From NCBI GenBank assembly GCA_027365225.1, contig DAHXNV010000004.1:45875-94474 (forward strand): a DNA stretch of 48,600 nt, read 5' to 3'. This DNA is from Gammaproteobacteria bacterium. Lineage in GTDB: Bacteria; Pseudomonadota; Gammaproteobacteria; Steroidobacterales; Steroidobacteraceae. Under the pieces are notes generated by a model. The model made no database searches. It was not told the DNA's origin and saw only the letters and a list, made by a program, of their open reading frames with translations. The translations under genes were made by a program, and so were the position numbers. Each line of letters opens with the position of its first letter. The first letter of the stretch is position 1. Shown piece after piece: positions 42,934 through 48,600 of the stretch.

Positions 42934-45900
42934 ATGAGAACTTCGATTCCGATCCGTGTCGCGGCCGCTTTTCTCCTGCTCGCGAGCCCCCTGGCGCTCG
43001 CATTACAGCCCGGACCCCAGCGGGAGAACAACCAGGGCCGCACGCTGTTGCCCATGCCGGTGAGCAGCGCCATTCACTTTCGCTCGATCGGCCCGGCGAT
43101 CGCGGGTGGGCGAGTCACCGCCGTGGCCGGTGTTGCGGGCGATCCCCGGATTTATTACGTCGGTGGGGCCGATGGCGGAGTGTTCCGGAGCGAGGACGGC
43201 GGCATGACCTGGCGGGCGCTGTTCCAGCACCGCCCGGTCGCCTCGGTCGGGGCGCTCGCGATCGATCCGCGCAATCCGTCCGTGATTTGGCTCGGCACGG
43301 GTGAGGCCAATATCCGCAATGACGTCTCCTACGGCGATGGCGTGTACGAGTCGACGGACGGCGGTCTGCATTGGCGGCACCTCGGCCTGAAGGGCACGAT
43401 GCAGATCTCGAGTATCCTGATCGATTCACACCATCCCGATACGGTGTTGGTGGGGGCGATGGGCAATCCGTGGAAGAACAGCGGCGAGCGAGGCGTGTAC
43501 CGTACCCGCAACGGGGGCAAGAGCTGGCAGCGCGTGCTCTACGTCGGTCCGGACGTGGGCATCTCGGACATGGCCATGAACCCGCGCAACCCCAACGTGG
43601 TGTACGCGGCGACCTACCGCTTCCGGCGCACCCCCTGGCACTACTCGGACGGCGGGCCGCAGGACGCGATCTACAAGTCGATCGACGCAGGCCTCACCTG
43701 GACCCGTCTGTCCGGTCACGGGCTGCCCGCCGGACCGCTCGGGCGCATTGGGCTCGCCGTGGCCCCGAGCGCGCCCAATGTGGTGTATGCGGTGATCGGC
43801 AGCCACCAGGGCATGCTCTGGCGCTCCGATGACGCGGGCGGGAACTGGACCTTGGTGAGCAAGGACCAGAGCATCGATTCGAGGCCGTTCTATTTCTCGC
43901 ACATCGCGGTCGATCCGAAGAACCCGAACCACCTGTTCGCCCTGTCGATGAACCTGCTCGCCTCCGACAACGGCGGGCGCACCTGGCGGCACATCGCCAA
44001 GTCCATACACGTCGATAACCACGCCATCTGGATCGATCCGACCGGCAGCGGGCGCATCATCGAAGGCAATGACGGCGGCGTGGCGCTCTCTGTGGACAAC
44101 GGCAAGCACTGGGCGTATGTGGATAACATCGCGCTCGAGCAGTTCTATCATGTGGCCGTCGGCGGCGGACTGCTCTATCAGGTCTGCGGCGGACTGCAGG
44201 ACAACAATTCCTGGTGCGGGCCGAGCGCGAGCAAGAACCCGAGCGGTATCTCGAGTCGCGCCTGGTACGGCTTCAACGGTGACGACGGAATCTACGGGAT
44301 GCCGGCGGCCGATGATCCGAATCTGATCTACAACGAAGGGCAGAACGGCGCGTATTTCATCTACAATCGAGCCGAGGAGCAGATCCACGATATCGAGCCG
44401 TACCCGCGCGATGACAACGGCCGTGGCGCGGACGGTGCGCGCTACCGCTTCGCGTGGGAAGCGGCCTTCGCGGTCTCGCCCGCGGATCCCAAGGTGCTCT
44501 ATGCCGGGGCCAACGTCGTATTCGAGAGCACCAATCGCGGCCGCACCTGGAAGGCGATCAGTCCTGATCTGACCCGCGATGACAAGGCGAAGGAGGGGCC
44601 CTCGGGCGGACCGGTCATCCAGGATAACTCCGGCGCCGAGTACTACGATGCGATCCTCACCATCACGCCGGCTCCGTCCGATTCCCGGGTCATCTGGGTC
44701 GGCACCGACGACGGGCTGGTGCAACTGACCCGCGACGGCGGCAAGCACTGGATCAACGTCACGAGCAACATTCCGGATCTGCCGCCGTGGGGCCGGGTCG
44801 AGTCGATCGATGTTTCGGCACACCATCCGGGCAGTGCGCTGATCGCGGTCGACCGGCATTTCAGCGGCGACTTCCGGCCGTACCTGTACCGCACCGACGA
44901 CTACGGCGCGCAGTGGACTTCGATCAGCGGCAATCTGCCGCGCGATGTCTATGTGCACGTGGTACGCCGCGATCTGCGCAACCCCAACCTGTATTATGCG
45001 GGCCTGGAAAATGGCCTGTATGCCTCATGGGACGCGGGCCGCAAATGGTACAAGCTCGGCCTCGGCCTGCCCGATGCCGCCGTCTACGATCTGGCGCTGC
45101 AATCGCGCACCGACTCGCTGGTGGTGGCCACCCACGGCCGGGGTGTGTGGATCCTCGATGACCTCAGGCCGTTCCAGGACTGGAATGCGCGCGTGGCGCG
45201 CAGCGAACTGAGGCTGTTCAAGCCCCCGGAGGCGGTGCGCTACTGGCCTTTCTCGACGGTCGAGTCGATGGGCGATGGCGTCTTCTACGGCCAGAATCCG
45301 CACTACGGTGTGGACATCAGCTACTACCTGGCGCACGCGGCCAGGCGGCCCGGCAAGCTGATCATCACCGACGCGAGCGGCAAAGTGATACGCACGTATC
45401 AGGGGCTGCACAAGGGCAAGCCGCCGGTGATGACTCCAGGGGTGGCTGCGGCGCCGGCCCCGGCCGCGGTCAAGGGCGAGGTGCCCTGGGTGCCGGGGGA
45501 GGCGGGGCTGCAGCGGATCTTCTGGAACCTGCACGCGCAGGGGCCGGTGCGCTGGCGTTCGGCGCCGAAATACAACCGGGGTCCTAGGAACGGCGCGCTG
45601 ATGCCCCCGGGCACGTACACCGCGACGCTCGAGATCGGTGGTGCCAGGGCGTCGCGGACCTTCACCGTGGTCAATGATCCGGCCTCCACGGGCACGCTCG
45701 CGGGCATGACCGAGCGCTGCCAGGTCACCGAGGCGGTGCTGCACGAGATCTCGCAGATCGATGTGGCGCTGAACCGGCTGCATGCAATCCGGGTGCGGCT
45801 CGCGGGCCTGCGGCGGGCGGTGCAGGGCCTGCCGGAGCATAGCGCGGTGGATACGGCGATCGGGAAGCTCGCCGGGGAGCGCCGCGCGATGCTCCTGCAG

Positions 45901-46170
45901 CTCACCAGCGACGCGGGCTCCTCGGAGTCGACTCTGTGGGTGCCCGATCGCATTCACGAGAAACTGATGGCGCTCGAGCAGCTGCTGCTGGGCTCGGATG
46001 AGCCGGTCGATGCCGCGACGCTGCATGAGCAGGCGGTTTACCGGCGCGAGTATCGTGGCGCGATCGCAAAGTACGATCGGTTCCTGCGCACCGCGGTGGC
46101 CGACTTCGATCGGACGATCGCCGGTTACGGCCTGGGGGTGGTGGCAAGCGGCTCGACATTGCGGCCGTAG
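42934..46170 (+). CDS. exported Asp-box beta-propeller protein (sortilin/BNR-like)
   Basis: A 1078-residue secreted protein with a signal peptide (about residues 1-24, ending near LALA). About eleven Asp-box repeats follow across residues 80-720 (SEDGGMTW, STDGGLHW, TRNGGKSW, SIDAGLTW, SDDAGGNW, SDNGGRTW, SVDNGKHW, STNRGRTW, TRDGGKHW, TDDYGAQW, SWDAGRKW). They predict one or two large beta-propellers of the VPS10/sortilin glycosyl hydrolase-like kind. Then comes a FlgD-like Ig segment (PPGTYTATLEIGG, about 890-910) and a helical tail. No glycosidase active site can be assigned, so the activity is unknown. The Shine-Dalgarno is a run of G. Confidence 0.88.
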   Translation: MRTSIPIRVAAAFLLLASPLALALQPGPQRENNQGRTLLPMPVSSAIHFRSIGPAIAGGRVTAVAGVAGDPRIYYVGGADGGVFRSEDGGMTWRALFQHRPVASVGALAIDPRNPSVIWLGTGEANIRNDVSYGDGVYESTDGGLHWRHLGLKGTMQISSILIDSHHPDTVLVGAMGNPWKNSGERGVYRTRNGGKSWQRVLYVGPDVGISDMAMNPRNPNVVYAATYRFRRTPWHYSDGGPQDAIYKSIDAGLTWTRLSGHGLPAGPLGRIGLAVAPSAPNVVYAVIGSHQGMLWRSDDAGGNWTLVSKDQSIDSRPFYFSHIAVDPKNPNHLFALSMNLLASDNGGRTWRHIAKSIHVDNHAIWIDPTGSGRIIEGNDGGVALSVDNGKHWAYVDNIALEQFYHVAVGGGLLYQVCGGLQDNNSWCGPSASKNPSGISSRAWYGFNGDDGIYGMPAADDPNLIYNEGQNGAYFIYNRAEEQIHDIEPYPRDDNGRGADGARYRFAWEAAFAVSPADPKVLYAGANVVFESTNRGRTWKAISPDLTRDDKAKEGPSGGPVIQDNSGAEYYDAILTITPAPSDSRVIWVGTDDGLVQLTRDGGKHWINVTSNIPDLPPWGRVESIDVSAHHPGSALIAVDRHFSGDFRPYLYRTDDYGAQWTSISGNLPRDVYVHVVRRDLRNPNLYYAGLENGLYASWDAGRKWYKLGLGLPDAAVYDLALQSRTDSLVVATHGRGVWILDDLRPFQDWNARVARSELRLFKPPEAVRYWPFSTVESMGDGVFYGQNPHYGVDISYYLAHAARRPGKLIITDASGKVIRTYQGLHKGKPPVMTPGVAAAPAPAAVKGEVPWVPGEAGLQRIFWNLHAQGPVRWRSAPKYNRGPRNGALMPPGTYTATLEIGGARASRTFTVVNDPASTGTLAGMTERCQVTEAVLHEISQIDVALNRLHAIRVRLAGLRRAVQGLPEHSAVDTAIGKLAGERRAMLLQLTSDAGSSESTLWVPDRIHEKLMALEQLLLGSDEPVDAATLHEQAVYRREYRGAIAKYDRFLRTAVADFDRTIAGYGLGVVASGSTLRP

Positions 46171-46209
46171 GCGCGCCGCGCGGCTGCCAAGGGCGGCGGC
46201 GCCGGCGGC

Positions 46210-47649
46210 TCAGGAGTCCGTCCAGCCGCCGGCGCGGATCGGCGTGCCCTGTGCCGGGTCCGTGTGCGGCGCGGCGGTTACCTGCGGCGCCCAGCCGCCC
46301 GGGCGCCGGTTGAGCACGCAGTGGTACCACAGGAGCGCTGCACCCAGCACCGCGCCGAGGGCGAGCAGACTCGGGCGCCCGATCGAGGCGTCCGCCCAGT
46401 CCGCGGCGGCAAACGCGCATGCCAGGGCGAGGCCGAGCAGCGGCGCGAGCGGAAACAGCGGTGAGCGCCAGCGGTCCGCGCCGCCGGTGAGTCCCTTGAG
46501 CCGCCCGACGAGCACCGCGGCGCTGACCAGGGCGAGCGCATAGACGACCAAACCCGATAGAAACACCAACAGCACGCGCTGGCTGAGGACGCAACAGGCG
46601 CCCGAGAGCACCCCGACCGTCATTGTGGCGATACGGGGCACGCCGCTGCGGCCGTGCACTTTCGCGAGCGCCGCGCTGATCGGCGCCGGGAAGACCCGAT
46701 CCCTGGCGAAGCTGTACCACAGGCGCGCTCCGAACATGATCTGTGCGATCAGGGCGTTGAATACCGCGAGCGCCACTGCGGCGCTCAGGGCGATGCCAGC
46801 CCAGGGTCCGGCCACCGAACTGATGTAGGCGCTGAAGGGCGCGGCGCTCGCGAACACGGCGGGATCGCCGGCCGCTCCAACCACCACCGCGATGACGGGC
46901 AGAGCGATCGCCAGCGCTCCGAGGAGGCAGGCTGCGAGCAGCACCCGGCCCATGTTGCGATGGGGGTCGATCAGTTCCTCGCCGAAGGCGATCGCCTGGT
47001 TGCCTCCGGCGGTGGCGAAGGCCGCGTTGACCGCCCCGAGGGCGAGCGCCGCGGCGCCGACCGGCGCCCAGCGCCCCGCCACCGGCAGCCGCGGATGGGC
47101 GATGGCCATCCATGCGCTCGCGGCCGGATGCAGGAATCCGGCTAGCACCAGCGCCAGCACCGCGACGAATTCGATGCTGAGAAAAATGCCGGTCACGAGC
47201 GCACTGGCGCGCACCGCCAGCAGCGCCACGGCGAGGGCGGCGAGCAGCGCGCCGTAGATCCACGCCCACGGGGCGCTGCCCGGCAGGACTTCCGTGGCAT
47301 AGGTGGCGACGAGCTTGGCAAGGTACGCGTCCATCGGCAGGATGATGACCGCCCACAGAGCGAGACACGCAAAGCCGGCCGCGGGCCCGAGGACCGTTCC
47401 GACGCCGACGTAGTCCCCGCCAGCGTATGGATACGCCGAGCCGAGCTCGGCGTAGACCATGCCCCAGACCGCCGCGACGCCGATGCCGAGGGCGAACAGC
47501 GCCGCCGCGCCGGTGCCGCTCTGGCGCAGGACCTCCGCGCCCGGACCGTACACCGAGAACACCGGGGAGAGGCACGAGAGTGTCAGCAGCAACGCGTCGA
47601 ACGGCGTGAGCCTGCGGTGCAGTCGAGTCTCGGGTGTGGTTGAATTCAT
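46210..47649 (-). CDS. APC-family amino acid permease
   Basis: A 479-residue inner-membrane transporter with about 12 hydrophobic helices. The N-terminal LTPFDALLLTLSCLSPVFSVYGPG matches the helix 1 unwound region of APC transporters, and AYPYAGGDYVGVGTVLGPAAGF matches helix 2. FATAGGNQAIAFGEEL corresponds to helix 6. The substrate cannot be told from sequence. The ATG at 47649 was chosen by the family start; upstream in-frame codons belong to the divergent leader region. It converges with the Asp-box gene with 39 bases between stops and diverges from the M61 gene. Confidence 0.85.
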   Translation of the reverse strand: MNSTTPETRLHRRLTPFDALLLTLSCLSPVFSVYGPGAEVLRQSGTGAAALFALGIGVAAVWGMVYAELGSAYPYAGGDYVGVGTVLGPAAGFACLALWAVIILPMDAYLAKLVATYATEVLPGSAPWAWIYGALLAALAVALLAVRASALVTGIFLSIEFVAVLALVLAGFLHPAASAWMAIAHPRLPVAGRWAPVGAAALALGAVNAAFATAGGNQAIAFGEELIDPHRNMGRVLLAACLLGALAIALPVIAVVVGAAGDPAVFASAAPFSAYISSVAGPWAGIALSAAVALAVFNALIAQIMFGARLWYSFARDRVFPAPISAALAKVHGRSGVPRIATMTVGVLSGACCVLSQRVLLVFLSGLVVYALALVSAAVLVGRLKGLTGGADRWRSPLFPLAPLLGLALACAFAAADWADASIGRPSLLALGAVLGAALLWYHCVLNRRPGGWAPQVTAAPHTDPAQGTPIRAGGWTDS

Positions 47650-47776
47650 CGTGTTGCACGCGCTCGAGCGGGATGGTGTGGCAGCTCGGTCGCGGGCATC
47701 GCTCGCGTCGTCGCGCCGAGCGCACGGCTCATCGCAACTGCCGCGGGCGGCGCGCGCCGGCCGGTCGTACCGGTCG

Positions 47777-47792
47777 CATAGTAGCGTTTTTC
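47777..47792 (+). promoter_or_regulatory. promoter-like motif CATAGT-AGCGTTTTTC before the M61 gene
   Basis: Second copy of the motif at 42855-42870, with 12 of 13 bases identical in AGTAGCGTYTTTC. It lies 68 bases before the M61 start codon, against 79 bases for the first copy. The -10-like CATAGT matches TATAAT at four positions. No good -35 is visible. Confidence 0.45.
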
Positions 47793-47844
47793 CACCGCCG
47801 GCCGGTGCCGGCGGGCGAACCGCAACGGAGAAGGGGGGGATATC

Positions 47845-48600
47845 GTGAAGGTCAAGTCCATTTGCTCGCTGCTGGCGATCGCCTCGCTCGGGCTGTGCGC
47901 GCTGGCGAGCGCCACGGGCATCATTCCGGAACCCAACGCCAACGCCGTGCCGTATGCCACCAAGGCCGATCCGGAGACCCTGGTGTTGGATGCGCGCATG
48001 GCCGGGCGCGGTATCGCGATCTCGACCATGCACATTCCGGTCAAGCCCGGTCCGTTCACCTTCGTGTATCCGCAGTGGATCCCGGGCTACCACTCGCCGG
48101 CCGGTCCGCTCGCCGACATCTCGCAACTGACGGTGAGCGCCGCCGGCCGTCCGCTCCCCTGGCATCGCGACAAGGTGGACATGTACGCCTTCCACGTCGT
48201 GGTGCCCCGGGGCGTGCACGCGATCAAGGTGCGGTTCACCATGCTGTTGAACGGCGGGACGAGCACGCGCGCGACACCCAATCTTGCGGTGATCACCTGG
48301 ACACGGGCCTTCTTCTATCAGAACGACATCAACTACCACCATTACTACCTCAAGGCGAGCATCATCCTGCCGAAGGGTTGGGGTTACAGCACCGCGCTCA
48401 CCACGGTGAGCCGGGTGGGACAGCGCGTCAACTTCGCCGAGGAGCCGCTGACCTATGTCGGGGACTCGCCGCTGTTCACGGGCCGCTTCTACAAGAAGGT
48501 GCTGCTGTGGCACGCGGGCGATGCCCATATGTGGCTCGACATGTTCGCCGATGCGCCGCAGGATCTGGACGTGCCGGCCAAGATCCTCGCTGCGTACAAG
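47845..48600 (+). CDS. M61 family glycyl aminopeptidase, N-terminal part (3' truncated by window)
   Basis: An open frame of 252 codons runs from the GTG at 47845 to the window end. A signal peptide (basic VKVKS, then a hydrophobic stretch to about ALASA, residue 22) is followed by the N-terminal beta domain of M61 peptidases, with FVYPQWIPGYHSPAGPLADISQL, TRAFFYQNDINYHHYYLKASI and PLTYVGDSPLFTGRF. The HEXXH zinc motif would lie beyond the window. The family cleaves N-terminal Gly, Ala or other residues in the periplasm or outside the cell. GGAG and a following poly-G tract precede the GTG. It is divergent from the amino acid permease, which suggests linked use of peptides. Confidence 0.87.
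   Translation, partial: MKVKSICSLLAIASLGLCALASATGIIPEPNANAVPYATKADPETLVLDARMAGRGIAISTMHIPVKPGPFTFVYPQWIPGYHSPAGPLADISQLTVSAAGRPLPWHRDKVDMYAFHVVVPRGVHAIKVRFTMLLNGGTSTRATPNLAVITWTRAFFYQNDINYHHYYLKASIILPKGWGYSTALTTVSRVGQRVNFAEEPLTYVGDSPLFTGRFYKKVLLWHAGDAHMWLDMFADAPQDLDVPAKILAAYK

Noticed and set aside
1-48600. tRNA, rRNA, CRISPR arrays, insertion sequences or phage attachment sites
   Set aside because: No cloverleaf genes, spaced direct repeats, transposases or terminal inverted repeats were recognised on reading both strands.

Overview
The window is a GC-rich chromosomal segment from a gammaproteobacterium. The order gyrA-serC-(serA)-pheA-aroA-cmk-rpsA-ihfB-lapB is a classic gammaproteobacterial core block. 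The high GC, frequent GTG starts, a NtrC-type regulator with a sigma-54 promoter, and M61 and sortilin-like exported proteins would fit the Xanthomonadales/Nevskiales side of the class. I cannot name the genus from sequence alone. No rRNA, tRNA, CRISPR array, insertion sequence or phage gene was seen.

Layout: (1) 1-10937, core genes on the + strand: gyrA 3' end, serC, a SerA-like dehydrogenase, pheA, aroA, cmk, rpsA, ihfB, lapB and galU (serine and aromatic amino acid synthesis, translation, nucleoid, envelope control, UDP-glucose). (2) 10951-22253, - strand: a MacAB/TolC-like ABC efflux operon (adaptor, ATPase, two FtsX-type permeases, TolC) followed by its own NtrC-type response regulator and NtrY-like kinase, then a FUSC-family membrane protein. 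It is headed by a near-consensus sigma-54 promoter, an exact IHF-consensus site and a cluster of CGGACA half-sites with the spacing expected of a sigma-54 enhancer. (3) 22576-26014: a DUF2934 protein, a CnoX-like thioredoxin and an EnvZ/OmpR-type kinase-regulator pair. (4) 26190-31761, divergent from that pair: a complete RND efflux operon (outer-membrane factor, adaptor, pump). (5) 31775-34591: a metallo-beta-lactamase-fold hydrolase, a DODA/LigB-type dioxygenase and an Old Yellow Enzyme reductase. (6) 34641-41292: an ArsR repressor with the two cysteines of the BigR/SqrR/YgaV persulfide sensors at the same spacing, divergent from DUF2892, RND adaptor, RND pump, a collapsed sulfide:quinone oxidoreductase (SQR) remnant and TolC. 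(7) 41300-48600: a K+ channel with an RCK domain, an Asp-box (sortilin-like) exported protein, an APC-family permease and the 5' part of an M61 aminopeptidase gene that runs off the window.

The region from about 11 to 41 kb is an efflux island: one ABC and two RND tripartite systems, each with its own TolC-family protein and its own type of regulator (sigma-54 two-component, OmpR two-component, ArsR redox repressor). The two most interesting points are the intact sigma-54 control region at 22288-22414 and the likely persulfide-sensing RND operon, in which the sulfide-oxidising enzyme has shrunk to an 88-codon in-frame remnant that still has a strong ribosome binding site and an ATGA overlap with tolC.
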